The notes under the pieces were generated by a model. That model ran no database searches. It had not been told where the DNA came from and saw only the letters and a list, made by a program, of their open reading frames with translations. Source: Enterobacter chengduensis (GTDB lineage Bacteria > Pseudomonadota > Gammaproteobacteria > Enterobacterales > Enterobacteriaceae). From it: 64,000 bases of DNA. Both the position numbers and the translations under genes were made by a program. Each line of letters opens with the position of its first letter. Position 1 is the first letter of the stretch. Shown here piece by piece: positions 27,431 through 35,428 of this stretch. The stretch is from assembly GCF_001984825.2 (NCBI RefSeq), contig NZ_CP043318.1, positions 1,054,001 to 1,118,000 of the forward strand, written 5' to 3'.

Positions 27431-28056
27431 CCAACAAAACCAAAGAACTCGTCGCTGCCGGGTATGCGCTGGCGAAAGATCTGCATTGCGCTGAGTCTGC
27501 CGCGCTGGTGCGTGAACTGGCGACGCAGCTGGATGTGCAACTGTCTCGCAGTAATGCGCTAGCTGCGGAGAATGCGGGGCTGAAGGCTGAGGTGCCAATG
27601 GGTTCCATTGTGAATGGCCGTGCGTTTGCGGATCGCTTAGAGGCGTACCCGTTTGAGTGTCAGGGTGGAAATCTCAATATGTGCAGTGACTGGCAAGAAC
27701 TCCTCCGTTGCTTCGAGCACCTTTCGGAATGGGCAATGCACGGTCAACCCGAAACCCCGTCCACGGACGCTTTCCTGGCTGAAGTGCGGGCTAGCGCTAT
27801 TCCTGAAGGTTACGTGCTTGTTCCGCAGGAAATGCACCTGTCGTCGGAAGCTATGGAAGGAATTTGCTTCCACTGCGGAGACGGCGACCATAACTTTGGT
27901 GAATTCACTGATGGCACGTTGTTTGTCGGGGACGTCGATTACGGCGATGGCAAGAAGGTGCATGGTCTGCACATCGCAACAGCCGATTATCCCGAGGAAG
28001 GATGCGCGACAATCTGCGAGTTCGCCGCCCAGCTTCGCAAAGGAGTGCAGTCATGA
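27427..28056 (+). CDS. Ead/Ea22-like phage protein
   Basis: 209 residues, modular in the manner of Ead/Ea22 proteins of lambdoid phages: an N-terminal helical block with coiled coil (QLSRSNALAAENAGLKAEV), a mosaic middle (STDAFLAEVRASAIPEGYVLVPQ), and a Cys/His-containing segment CFHCGDGDHNFGEF. It overlaps both neighbours by 4 nt. Function unknown; such genes are non-essential early genes. Confidence 0.6.
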   Translation: MTNKTKELVAAGYALAKDLHCAESAALVRELATQLDVQLSRSNALAAENAGLKAEVPMGSIVNGRAFADRLEAYPFECQGGNLNMCSDWQELLRCFEHLSEWAMHGQPETPSTDAFLAEVRASAIPEGYVLVPQEMHLSSEAMEGICFHCGDGDHNFGEFTDGTLFVGDVDYGDGKKVHGLHIATADYPEEGCATICEFAAQLRKGVQS

Positions 28057-28334
28057 GCGTAATCCAGTACGTAGTTAGTGATGCAGGCACGTTTCCTGAG
28101 GATGCATTTTTTCTCGATCCTCGACACATCGATGAGCTCACTTCTGAGTGGGAATTGGAATGCTTGTCTCAGGATGCCGCCCTTGATTATTTCGACAACC
28201 ATGACGGCTGGGAATCTGACTGGCCGTTGGATATCGAGTTATTCATTGACGGTGAGAGCGTAGGTGTATTCGCGGTTGAAATGGAACATGTACCTCGCTT
28301 CAGCGCAAGAAAAAGACCGGAGGCCGCCCAATGA
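28053..28334 (+). CDS. Hypothetical early phage protein
   Basis: Start at ATG 28053 (MSVIQYVVSDAGTFPED), overlapping the previous stop as ATGA; 93 acidic residues with repeated Asp/Glu/Trp (DYFDNHDGWESDWPLDIELF). The 4-nt overlaps on both sides and the acidic, DNA-mimic-like composition are what can be seen. No family recognised. Confidence 0.55.
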   Translation: MSVIQYVVSDAGTFPEDAFFLDPRHIDELTSEWELECLSQDAALDYFDNHDGWESDWPLDIELFIDGESVGVFAVEMEHVPRFSARKRPEAAQ

Positions 28335-28642
28335 GCAACATCGACAAACAGGCGCTGCGTGAAGCGGCTGAGGCAGCAATTGGGGCACATGAGCGCCTTA
28401 GTGTTATGCCTCCTGATGATATTTTCGATATCTCACTGGCCGAAGGAACCCAGCTTGATGCAGATATCACCGCGTTGAACGCTCTGAACTCTACAGCCAA
28501 CCCCGCCACCGTGCTGGCGCTGCTGGATGAGCTGGAAGCCAAAGACAAGCGGATTGCAGATTTGAAGGAGGCATTCAGCATTGCATTGTCTGCTGCTGGT
28601 ATCGATGTCCCCGCCGCAGCCGGTAAAGGAGAGGCATCATGA
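28331..28642 (+). CDS. Ead/Ea22-like helical protein
   Basis: 103 residues, mostly alpha-helical, with NSTANPATVLALLDELEAKDKRIADLKEA, a segment shared by many Ead/Ea22-type mosaic proteins of enterobacterial prophages. Overlaps both neighbours by 4 nt. Function unknown. Confidence 0.6.
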   Translation: MSNIDKQALREAAEAAIGAHERLSVMPPDDIFDISLAEGTQLDADITALNALNSTANPATVLALLDELEAKDKRIADLKEAFSIALSAAGIDVPAAAGKGEAS

Positions 28643-29034
28643 GCACCATTTCCAAAGAGCGTCTGGAACAATTAGCATCTGGAAACGCATGGGTTTGCGT
28701 TCAGGATGACGAAGCAACTGAGCTGGCGCGTATCGCGCTGGCATCGCTCGAAGCGGAACCTGCCGGCTGTGATGCCTGTGGTGGTAACGGTTCGGTAGAC
28801 ATCGATCACGGCGAGATGGGCATTGAGCATATCGAGTGTCCGAAATGTTACACCGCCCCTCCAGCGCCGGTAGATGTGCCTGATGATGTTTCTGGTCCCC
28901 TAGCTCATGCCTACAAAGAGCTTACGCCTCACGTAGCAAGCTTATCCAGCGGCACGGCAGCAGTAGGTGAAGTAATGGATAAATCCACTACCGAACTGAA
29001 TGTTAGTGATGAAAATTTATTTATGACTTACTGA
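28639..29034 (+). CDS. Ead-like protein with zinc-knuckle cysteines
   Basis: 131 residues. After a helical start (MSTISKERLEQLASGNAW) it has CDACGGNG and CPKC, a DnaJ-type zinc-finger pair at about residues 48-75, then a low-complexity tail. Last gene of the coupled early group; a hairpin at 29050-29089 separates it from the opposite-strand gene. Function unknown. Confidence 0.55.
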   Translation: MSTISKERLEQLASGNAWVCVQDDEATELARIALASLEAEPAGCDACGGNGSVDIDHGEMGIEHIECPKCYTAPPAPVDVPDDVSGPLAHAYKELTPHVASLSSGTAAVGEVMDKSTTELNVSDENLFMTY

Positions 29035-29049
29035 AATAACCGAGTTATT

Positions 29050-29089
29050 GCCCCCTTTGCTGTGAAAAAAAAAGGGGGCTGAATATACA
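29050..29089. terminator. Hairpin between convergent early genes and the AT-rich cargo gene
   Basis: Arms CCCCCTTT (29051-29058) and AAAGGGGG (29081-29088) with an A-rich loop; on the minus strand the transcript would end in a U-rich stem. It lies between stops at 29034 (+) and 29091 (-). Confidence 0.5.
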
Positions 29090-29090
29090 T

Positions 29091-29792
29091 TTATGCACGC
29101 ATTTCTACTATTTTTTTTATGTCTATTTCTTCGTGGAAGGGTTGATCATGAGCAATGCTTAAAATCGTAGGGATAGATAGTGTAACTAGTGGTAAGGCCT
29201 TATCAGTTCCCTTTCTAGTTTCTTCTAATTGTGATAATACATATTGATCCATTATATCTCTATATCTTTCTTTTAGCTTTTCAAGTGTAGGTTTAATCAC
29301 ATCAAATACAACTTGCCCGTAGTCAATGGCTTCTTTTTTGCTTGGTATTTTTCCTTTGTGTATAACGGCATTTCTGAACTTAACGTTATCGGTGGAAAGT
29401 AGTGGCGGTTTATTTCCATATTCAAGTAAATATAGAAATATAAACGCACCTAACTGTCTTTCGGATTGAACAGAAATTTCTTTCCATGAATCATTTATTT
29501 CATTTTGCTCTACACCTTTAGATATGCACACGATTTTAATAAAAAACTCATTAAATCTCTCTAAAGAAGCTGTAAAGGATGATATTGCCTCTCTATAATA
29601 TCCATCATTAATTGCATAGATACCTATATCAAATAAAATCTCAAACTTTCGCTGTTGTAGTATAGTAATGGATTTATGTCCTTTGGGACACGTCGCTTCA
29701 TAAAGACCATCATCGGTAAATTCAACAGTTGATATTTCCTCTGCTTTACCATTTTCTTGCATACATTTCCCGCATGTGATTGGTAATCTCAT
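29091..29792 (-). CDS. Zinc-ribbon plus HEPN-like protein, AT-rich prophage cargo
   Basis: 233 residues. An N-terminal CxxC...CPKGH zinc ribbon (Cys7, Cys10, Cys35, His39) is followed by a helical region with RNAVIH (Arg140, His145), the Rx4H signature of HEPN domains, many of which are RNases in toxin and phage-defence systems. The gene is far more AT-rich than its neighbours and reads against the early operon, both marks of late-acquired cargo. The HEPN assignment rests on one motif and the helical context; an abortive-infection-type role is inferred. Confidence 0.55.
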   Translation of the reverse strand: MRLPITCGKCMQENGKAEEISTVEFTDDGLYEATCPKGHKSITILQQRKFEILFDIGIYAINDGYYREAISSFTASLERFNEFFIKIVCISKGVEQNEINDSWKEISVQSERQLGAFIFLYLLEYGNKPPLLSTDNVKFRNAVIHKGKIPSKKEAIDYGQVVFDVIKPTLEKLKERYRDIMDQYVLSQLEETRKGTDKALPLVTLSIPTILSIAHDQPFHEEIDIKKIVEMRA

Positions 29793-30004
29793 GAGTTGTT
29801 CCTTATGGAGGGGTAAGTAAACCTACTTTAATTTTATTATCTCATTTATCCAGCCAGTAAGTAAGCTTCAGATACATGTTGTTTTTCTATTCATATCTCG
29901 AAAATGGGAAAAATATTACGTTTGATTATCAAGTGGTGCTGGTACATACTATCTATGTCAGCCTGAACAACTGACACCCGGACATTCGCGCCACGGAGAA
30001 CACC

Positions 30005-30103
30005 ATGGCGCAGCACCACCAGCTTAAACACAATCGCCTGACGTTATCCGACGTCAGCGATTTGTCGTATTTGTCGCTTAACCTCTTCGGAGGTGACGCG
30101 TGA
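30005..30103 (+). CDS. Tiny nin-region peptide (32 residues)
   Basis: MAQHHQLKHNRLTLSDVSDL..., ATG 30005 with GGAGA 7 nt upstream; the stop overlaps the GTG of the ninB-like gene (GTGA), the coupling usual in nin regions. The interval 29793-30004 holds the promoter region of the opposite-strand cargo gene and nothing else I can identify. Confidence 0.45.
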   Translation: MAQHHQLKHNRLTLSDVSDLSYLSLNLFGGDA

Positions 30104-30552
30104 GCCAACAATTCCACCTCGTTAACGAAAGCGTTAAGCAGAACGCTATCAACTACATTCGTCAGTTGCCGGTCGACAGCAATCGCCCGCTGATTCTCGA
30201 CGTGAAAGAATCGACGCGCACCGCCATTCAAAACCGCAAGATGTGGCCGCTACTGAAAGACCTTTCCGACCAGGTTCTCTGGTTCGGCAATAAATACGAT
30301 TCCGACGACTGGAAAGACCTCATCACCGCGCTGGTGGCGAAGACCAAAAAGCAGGAACAGCGAATGGCCCCCGGCCTTGATGGCGGTGTCGTTATGTTCG
30401 GCCAGCGCACCAGCAAAATGACCATTCCCCAGATGGTAGAGGTCATTGAGGCGATTTACTGGTTCGGCACCCAGCAGGGCGTCACCTTCAGCGAACAATC
30501 CCGCAATGAAATCGAGTGGGCGAAGCGTTGGGGGGACAGCAATGCGAAATAA
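30100..30552 (+). CDS. ninB: Recombination protein NinB
   Basis: 150 residues, GTG start with CGGAGGTGACGC upstream. The sequence (NYIRQLPVDSNRPLILDVKESTRTAIQNRKMWPLLKDLSDQV and the late FSEQSRNEIEWA) is that of NinB/Orf, a single-strand DNA-binding protein that in lambda can replace host RecFOR in Red recombination. It overlaps the DUF1364 gene by 11 nt. Confidence 0.9.
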   Translation: MSQQFHLVNESVKQNAINYIRQLPVDSNRPLILDVKESTRTAIQNRKMWPLLKDLSDQVLWFGNKYDSDDWKDLITALVAKTKKQEQRMAPGLDGGVVMFGQRTSKMTIPQMVEVIEAIYWFGTQQGVTFSEQSRNEIEWAKRWGDSNAK

Positions 30553-30841
30553 CCCTAGTCAGAGAACCTACCGCAGCAAAAAATGGCTCGCTGCTGTAGG
30601 GCAGATCGAACAGTGCGTGTTATGCGGTTCGTGGGGGACGCAGGTGGCGCATCGCAATGAAGGAAAAGGCATGGGCCTGAAAGCCGATGATTGCGCCACG
30701 GCGGCGATCTGCGTTTGCTGCCACGACAGCATCGACAACGGGAGCAAGCTATCGCGCGACGAACGCCGCCAGCTGATGGACCGCGCTATCGTTCTGACCG
30801 TTATCCAGATCGCCCGCCTTGGGCTGGTGGTGCCAGCATGA
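30542..30841 (+). CDS. DUF1364-type putative nuclease (YbcO-like)
   Basis: Start at ATG 30542 (MRNNPSQRTYRSKKWLAAVG), 99 residues. Cys/His pattern CVLCGSWGTQVAHRNEGKGMG and CVCCHDSID resembles an HNH-like zinc fold, as in the DUF1364/YbcO family that sits beside ninB in lambdoid phages. DNA nuclease activity is inferred from family. It overlaps rusA by 4 nt. Confidence 0.75.
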   Translation: MRNNPSQRTYRSKKWLAAVGQIEQCVLCGSWGTQVAHRNEGKGMGLKADDCATAAICVCCHDSIDNGSKLSRDERRQLMDRAIVLTVIQIARLGLVVPA

Positions 30842-31197
30842 AAATTTACGATATCACTCCTGTCGCCAAGCCTCGCATGACCCGAAGCGATCGCTGGCGC
30901 AGTAGGCCGGAAACCTCCGCTTACTGGTTCTTTAAAGCTCAGGTGCGCCGTCTCGGTATAACCCTCCCGGAATCCGGTTACCACATAACATTCGTATTGC
31001 CCATGCCGAAAAGCTGGAGCAAGAAGAAGCGTCAGCAGCATGATGGCCAGCCACACCAGACCAAGCCGGATAAGGACAATCTGGAGAAAGCGTTACTGGA
31101 TGCGATATTCGATGATGACTGTCGGATATGGGACGGCAGAGTAACGAAACGATGGGGAGAGACAGGCCAGATCATTATCCAGGAGAATGCAGAATGA
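30838..31197 (+). CDS. rusA: Holliday junction resolvase RusA
   Basis: Start at ATG 30838 (MKIYDITPVAKPRMTRSD), 119 residues. The catalytic region TKPDKDNLEKALLDAIFDDD with its Asp residues is diagnostic of RusA, a phage endonuclease that cuts Holliday junctions during recombination and before packaging. The upstream 49 codons of the open frame lie in the previous gene and are dropped. Confidence 0.93.
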   Translation: MKIYDITPVAKPRMTRSDRWRSRPETSAYWFFKAQVRRLGITLPESGYHITFVLPMPKSWSKKKRQQHDGQPHQTKPDKDNLEKALLDAIFDDDCRIWDGRVTKRWGETGQIIIQENAE

Positions 31198-31877
31198 CAC
31201 GCAACGACATTAACAATTACCAGAAAGCGTCTGTTGAGCGTACCAACCCGCAAAACGCCTGGGTGACGCTGGCAGCAGCTCCACGCAGATCTTACCTGGG
31301 GAAATACCGCCGACTTACACCATCGCAAAGCCGTTGGGTTCGTTCGTTGCTGAACCACTGGGGCGGTATGTACGGGGGCAGCGGAACAGAACACCTTTCT
31401 GGTGGCGGTGGTATGTGGTCAATGATATTAACCGGCTGGACTGGCGAGCAGCAGGAGCGGATCGCTACCGTGCTGTCTGGTCTGCGTAAAATTGGCTATA
31501 CCGGAGATGCGTTGTTTGAGCAGGCTAAAGCCATCATTTGGCCGAAGAAATCACTTTCTGACCTGATCGGCAACGCCGGGGATCAAGAGGAAGCTGCATT
31601 CATGGAGGCTATCATCCTGAAGTCCTTCAAGCCGGGGAATCCCGTGTATGAGATAGGGAAGGACTATTACACCTGGCGGAAAACCATCAATGACATGGCT
31701 CGATGGATGCAGTATTACTACGCGCCGTTTCTGACCGAAAAGCAATGTATTGACCGTGTGCGCTGGTGTATTGAGTTGTTCAACTCTGCTGTCTTCTTCA
31801 CGTTAAAAGATGAATTAGGCTTCGAAAATGCAAAAACTTGCGAAAAAGACTTGAAAACGAGTTTTGAAACTGCATAA
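31194..31877 (+). CDS. DUF1133 family, likely late antiterminator (Q analogue)
   Basis: Start at ATG 31194 (MTRNDINNYQKASVERTNP), overlapping rusA by 4 nt; 227 residues. RRLTPSQSRWVRSLLNHWGGMYGG matches the DUF1133 family, which occupies the Q position in several enterobacterial phages. The downstream layout (promoter candidate at its 3' end, terminator 90 nt later, then the late genes) supports an antiterminator role. Confidence 0.65.
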   Translation: MTRNDINNYQKASVERTNPQNAWVTLAAAPRRSYLGKYRRLTPSQSRWVRSLLNHWGGMYGGSGTEHLSGGGGMWSMILTGWTGEQQERIATVLSGLRKIGYTGDALFEQAKAIIWPKKSLSDLIGNAGDQEEAAFMEAIILKSFKPGNPVYEIGKDYYTWRKTINDMARWMQYYYAPFLTEKQCIDRVRWCIELFNSAVFFTLKDELGFENAKTCEKDLKTSFETA

Positions 31878-31878
31878 T
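31851..31878 (+). promoter_or_regulatory. Candidate late promoter (PR'-like)
   Basis: TTGAAA (31851-31856), 16-nt spacer, CATAAT (31873-31878) at the very end of the Q-analogue gene. About 80 nt further comes a strong terminator, so transcripts would need antitermination to reach the late genes, as at lambda PR'-tR'. Confidence 0.5.
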
Positions 31879-31960
31879 TCAGATATGCTCGGACGTCAAA
31901 GGCGAAAGAGCTTACCCACCAGCGGAGATGCCTTGCGCGGAGCGGTGGGAACCACATTTA

Positions 31961-31990
31961 AGCCCTTGCAGAAATGCAGGGGCTTTTTTA
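31961..31990 (+). terminator. Rho-independent terminator (tR'-like)
   Basis: 10-bp stem AGCCCTTGCA / TGCAGGGGCT with one G-U pair, GAAA loop, then TTTTTA. It stands before the late region. Confidence 0.85.
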
Positions 31991-32019
31991 TTGGCTCAAT
32001 GCCACCGGGTGAATAACGT

Positions 32020-32571
32020 ATGCACACGGCGATCATCTGCGCTTCTGGCCCGTCCCTTACTCCCGTTGACTGTCAAATAGCTGCACGCTCAGGGATTCCT
32101 GTGGTAGCGGTTAATTCATCATGGCGAGCCATACCGGAATGCACCCATATTTACGCTGGCGATCTGCGCTGGTGGGATGTGAACATTCCCGCGCTGCCCG
32201 ATGGCCCCGAACGCTGGTCATGTAACCGGAGAGCACACACCCGATACGGCGTGAACCTCTTCCCGACAGATACCAGTGGCACATTCAATTCGGGACAAAG
32301 AGCGATCCTGCTTGCTCATTGGTTGGGGGCAAAAAACGTCATCCTGCTGGGCTTCGATTGCTCAATCTCAAATGGTAGTCACTGGCACGGTGATCATACA
32401 GCCCTCGATAACCCGACAGCAGCAAACGTAAAGCGCTGGCATGGCGAGTTTGCCCGGGTTGCGGCGCAACTGCGTGGAAGCGTCCAAATCATCAACAGCA
32501 GCCGCCAGACGGCGCTTAATTGCTTTCGTCGTCTACCTCTTGAAGCGGCGATCAGCGAGGTTACATGCTGA
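32020..32571 (+). CDS. GPSL-motif protein, DUF115/sialyltransferase-like fold
   Basis: 183 residues beginning MHTAIICASGPSLTPVDC. The GPSL loop after a first beta strand, YAGDLRWWD, and GAKNVILLGFDCSISNGSHWHGDH recall the DUF115 (MptE-like) and GT42 sialyltransferase-type Rossmann proteins, but I cannot assign a reaction. First gene of a three-gene cassette with a glycosyltransferase-like and a methyltransferase gene, between the late terminator and the lysis genes. Overlaps the next gene by 7 nt. Confidence 0.55.
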   Translation: MHTAIICASGPSLTPVDCQIAARSGIPVVAVNSSWRAIPECTHIYAGDLRWWDVNIPALPDGPERWSCNRRAHTRYGVNLFPTDTSGTFNSGQRAILLAHWLGAKNVILLGFDCSISNGSHWHGDHTALDNPTAANVKRWHGEFARVAAQLRGSVQIINSSRQTALNCFRRLPLEAAISEVTC

Positions 32572-33506
32572 ATCCTCCGATTTACATCGATGGCATGTTG
32601 GGAATGGGAGATACCATTTACCAGCGTGCTTTCGTCAAACAGCTGCCTGCGGGGACATTCATTAAGACGGCATGGCCGGAGCTTTACGAAGACCTGCCAG
32701 TAAAAGCTGTCCGAAGTGATACCGCGCTCAGAACGCAGCGAAAAAACGAGTTTCGCAGCTCTGCAAAGTTTTATCCGCCGCCATCGCCACGCCAGACGAA
32801 GCGAATATTTTACGGACCGGATGATCTGCGGCGCGGTTCGATATTTGATGCAATGCGCCGCCAGTTCGGCGTAACGCCAGCAGTGCTTGATTTGCCATCC
32901 TTTGGCCCGGCGCAGTTTACGCACCAAAAGCCGATCGCCGTTATTCGTCCGGCAACGGTTCGTTCTGAATGGCGTAGCGACTCCCGAAACCCTGACCCCG
33001 ATTACCTCCTGCGCGCATCGCGAATCCTGCGGAAACATTTCTGCGTGATTAGCGTTGCTGATTTGCAGGACGGGGAAGAGTGGCTGGTGGGTGAAGAACC
33101 AGAGGCAGATCTGAAAATGCACGCTGGCGAGCTCAGTATCAAAGAGCTGATGCGCCTGGTAGAGCATGCCGCTGTCGTGGTTACGCCTGTTGGCTGGGCG
33201 CTGCCCGCTGCCATTGCGTACAAAACACCTGTTTACGTTGTCGCTGGTGGGCGCGGTGGGCATAACGCTCCCGAGATAGTCACCGATCCGGCGATGGATT
33301 TATCCCGCGTTGGCTGGGCAATCCCGGACAATTATTGTCGCTGCGAAGCGTGGGATCACCATTGCGACAAACGCATCTCCAACTTTGATTCAAAATTCGA
33401 GGCCTGGCTGAATGAAGTCGTTTTATCAGGAACTGAACAGCGGGCTGGTATTCCTCCCGGAGCTGGGCATCGGTCGTTATCCGGTTCCGGCATCTCGCCC
33501 GTATGA
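32565..33506 (+). CDS. Heptosyltransferase-like (GT9 type) protein
   Basis: 313 residues. The opening PIYIDGMLGMGDTIYQRAFV matches the GxGDxI entry loop of GT9 heptosyltransferases, and VVVTPVGWALPAAIAYKTPVYVVAGGRGGHNAPE is like their C-terminal nucleotide-sugar domain. A sugar transfer role is likely; the acceptor (lipopolysaccharide, a virion protein or nucleic acid) cannot be told. Its last 95 nt overlap the methyltransferase gene, unusual but seen in compact phage operons. Confidence 0.65.
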   Translation: MLNPPIYIDGMLGMGDTIYQRAFVKQLPAGTFIKTAWPELYEDLPVKAVRSDTALRTQRKNEFRSSAKFYPPPSPRQTKRIFYGPDDLRRGSIFDAMRRQFGVTPAVLDLPSFGPAQFTHQKPIAVIRPATVRSEWRSDSRNPDPDYLLRASRILRKHFCVISVADLQDGEEWLVGEEPEADLKMHAGELSIKELMRLVEHAAVVVTPVGWALPAAIAYKTPVYVVAGGRGGHNAPEIVTDPAMDLSRVGWAIPDNYCRCEAWDHHCDKRISNFDSKFEAWLNEVVLSGTEQRAGIPPGAGHRSLSGSGISPV

Positions 33507-34026
33507 CGAGCAGTATTTCGCGAAGTATCAGCAGCTGGCCGATACCGAAACGGGGCGAGCATTAACGCAGTCCAGAATTGAGCTGGTGGCGCGCCATTTT
33601 CACGGCCCTGTTCTCGACGTTGGTATCGGTGCCGGTCAGTTCGTCTCTACCCGACCGGGAACGCTTGGGTATGACGTTAATCCGGCTGGTATCGCCTGGC
33701 TGAACGAGCGGGGCGCATTCGCTGACCTCTACGCCTGTCAGTGGCGCGCGCTGACGATGTGGGATGTACTGGAGCACATCGACGAGCCGGAGCTGGCGGT
33801 ACAGCAGGCTACAGAGTTTGTTTTCGTGTCGATCCCCATTTTTACCGATGCCGGAGACATTCTTCGCTCGCACCATTTCAGGAAGAACGAGCACATCTGG
33901 TATTTCACTGACGATGGTATTAAGCGCTGGTTTGCTGAGCAGGGCTTTGAATGCGTGGAACACAACAATATCGAGTGTGAGCTCGGGCGCAAGGGTGTTG
34001 GCACTTACGCTTTCAGGCGTACTTGA
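33412..34026 (+). CDS. SAM-dependent methyltransferase
   Basis: 204 residues. Class I motif I VLDVGIGAGQFVSTRPG (about residues 67-83) and the acidic motif YDVNPAGIAWLNERG are followed by ALTMWDVLEHIDEPE, as in small-molecule and sugar methyltransferases such as UbiG-like proteins. With the two preceding genes it forms a sugar/methyl transfer cassette. It is followed by a strong terminator. Confidence 0.75.
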   Translation: MKSFYQELNSGLVFLPELGIGRYPVPASRPYDEQYFAKYQQLADTETGRALTQSRIELVARHFHGPVLDVGIGAGQFVSTRPGTLGYDVNPAGIAWLNERGAFADLYACQWRALTMWDVLEHIDEPELAVQQATEFVFVSIPIFTDAGDILRSHHFRKNEHIWYFTDDGIKRWFAEQGFECVEHNNIECELGRKGVGTYAFRRT

Positions 34027-34041
34027 GTTAACCCTCATTCT

Positions 34042-34065
34042 GCCCGCTTCGGCGGGCCTCTTTTT
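34042..34065 (+). terminator. Rho-independent terminator after the methyltransferase gene
   Basis: GCCCGC-TTCG-GCGGGC stem-tetraloop followed by CTCTTTTT. It separates the sugar/methyl cassette from lysis genes. Confidence 0.88.
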
Positions 34066-34142
34066 CAGGCTACGGGAATCATCCTCGACGTGCTTTGTGT
34101 TAAATCCAGCCCGATAGCCTGAACCCTACACACGGAAATCAT

Positions 34143-34541
34143 ATGTCTGATCCATTAACTGTAGCTGGTGGGTTTGCTGCCGGGACTGTGGGGGTGACGC
34201 TTGCCACTCTATTTCCCGAAGCCACTCCCGGCGTAATGCTTTTCTCCCTCGGAGGTGCTGCGCTCTATGTGTTGACGTCTGAGCCGCACCAGATATGGAA
34301 ACAGGCGGTATTCGCGATTATTTCGTTTCTTGGCGGCGTCTCGTTCGCGGTGCCTATGGCGACCATCATGGCTGGCGTTATTAACTCTGCACTGAGTTTG
34401 CTGACACCACCAGTGACCATCGAAGTATCACCAAATATCGGCGCGCTGGTCGCCGCATCCATTTCGGTCGCTATCCTCCTTCGCATTTTGTCCAAATCCA
34501 AAAACGGGAGCCTTCCCGGACTGGATGGGGGTGATGAATGA
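34143..34541 (+). CDS. Putative holin (first)
   Basis: 132 residues with hydrophobic helices at about residues 5-25, 30-48 and 55-85 and a second hydrophobic block near 100-118, ending in a charged Lys/Asp tail (SKSKNGSLPGLDGGDE). Small membrane protein directly before another small membrane protein and the endolysin; holins form the holes that release or activate lysin. Overlaps the next gene by 4 nt. Confidence 0.7.
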   Translation: MSDPLTVAGGFAAGTVGVTLATLFPEATPGVMLFSLGGAALYVLTSEPHQIWKQAVFAIISFLGGVSFAVPMATIMAGVINSALSLLTPPVTIEVSPNIGALVAASISVAILLRILSKSKNGSLPGLDGGDE

Positions 34542-34813
34542 CATGGGATTCGCTGATGCTTCACGCAAACGCAGTGGTTTGCCTGCTGATAATGTTCCGT
34601 CTGATGTTCTTCAATAAGACGGGGAAAGCGTATCGGCTTGGCGTCTCATTGTTTGCGTACCTGATTATTCTTTCAGCCGGATATACCGCATTCCGGATTA
34701 TCCATGGCGATTACGTACAGGTCGACCCTGGTGAATTCATGCTGAATGCGACTGTTTGCGTTGCGGTATGGGTGGCTGGCGGGAATCTGGCAAAATTTGT
34801 GAGAGCAACATAG
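34538..34813 (+). CDS. Putative holin or antiholin (second)
   Basis: 91 residues, three membrane helices by eye (AVVCLLIMFRLMFF, GVSLFAYLIILSAGYTAF, ATVCVAVWVAGGNLAKF). The pattern matches short phage holin-family proteins found with GH19 endolysins. It ends exactly where the endolysin begins. Which of the two membrane genes is the pore former is undecided. Confidence 0.7.
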   Translation: MTWDSLMLHANAVVCLLIMFRLMFFNKTGKAYRLGVSLFAYLIILSAGYTAFRIIHGDYVQVDPGEFMLNATVCVAVWVAGGNLAKFVRAT

Positions 34814-35428
34814 ATGAATCAATCTCAATTTCAAATGGCGGCTGGTATCAGCGCCGGGTTGGCTGCGCGCTGGTTTCAGCCAGTAGATGCGGCGATGAAA
34901 GAATTTGGCATTACAGCACCTGCGGATCAGGCCATGTTCATCGCTCAGGTAGGTCATGAGTCTGGTGGCTTTAGCGCTGTAGTTGAAAATTTGAACTACA
35001 CGCCATCGGCGCTGGTGGCGACCTTCGGAAAGAGGATCACACAGCAGCAGGCTGATGCGCTTGGCAGAACAACCGAACACGCAGCCCGCCAGGATGCCAT
35101 CGCCAATCTGGTGTATAGCAACCGCCTGGGTAACAAAGCGCCCGGCGACGGCTGGAAATATCGCGGCAGAGGGTTAATTCAAATCACTGGCCTCGACAAT
35201 TATCGCACCTGCGGGGCGGCGCTGAAGTTAGACCTCGTTACTTCACCTGAACAGCTCGAACAGGAACTTCAGGCAGCACGCTCTGCCGCCTGGTTCTACA
35301 CATCCAAAGGGTGCATGGCCTACGGTGCCGATATTACTCGTGTTACGCGCATCATTAACGGCGGCCTGAATGGCATTGATGACCGCAAGATCCGCTACAA
35401 CAAAGCGCGGGCGGCGCTGCTGGTATGA
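34814..35428 (+). CDS. Endolysin, GH19 chitinase-like muramidase
   Basis: 204 residues. GH19 motifs: FIAQVGHESGGF with the catalytic Glu near residue 45, YRGRGLIQITGLDNY, and the C-terminal VTRIINGGLNGIDDR. It cleaves the glycan strands of peptidoglycan at the end of infection. No signal peptide, so it relies on the holin. Overlaps the Rz gene by 4 nt. Confidence 0.93.
   Translation: MNQSQFQMAAGISAGLAARWFQPVDAAMKEFGITAPADQAMFIAQVGHESGGFSAVVENLNYTPSALVATFGKRITQQQADALGRTTEHAARQDAIANLVYSNRLGNKAPGDGWKYRGRGLIQITGLDNYRTCGAALKLDLVTSPEQLEQELQAARSAAWFYTSKGCMAYGADITRVTRIINGGLNGIDDRKIRYNKARAALLV

Noticed and set aside
21725..29990. A 15-bp identity ACCCGGACATTCGCG at 21725-21739 and 29976-29990
   Set aside because: A 15-bp match is expected by chance a few times in 64 kb counting both strands, and the flanks do not match.
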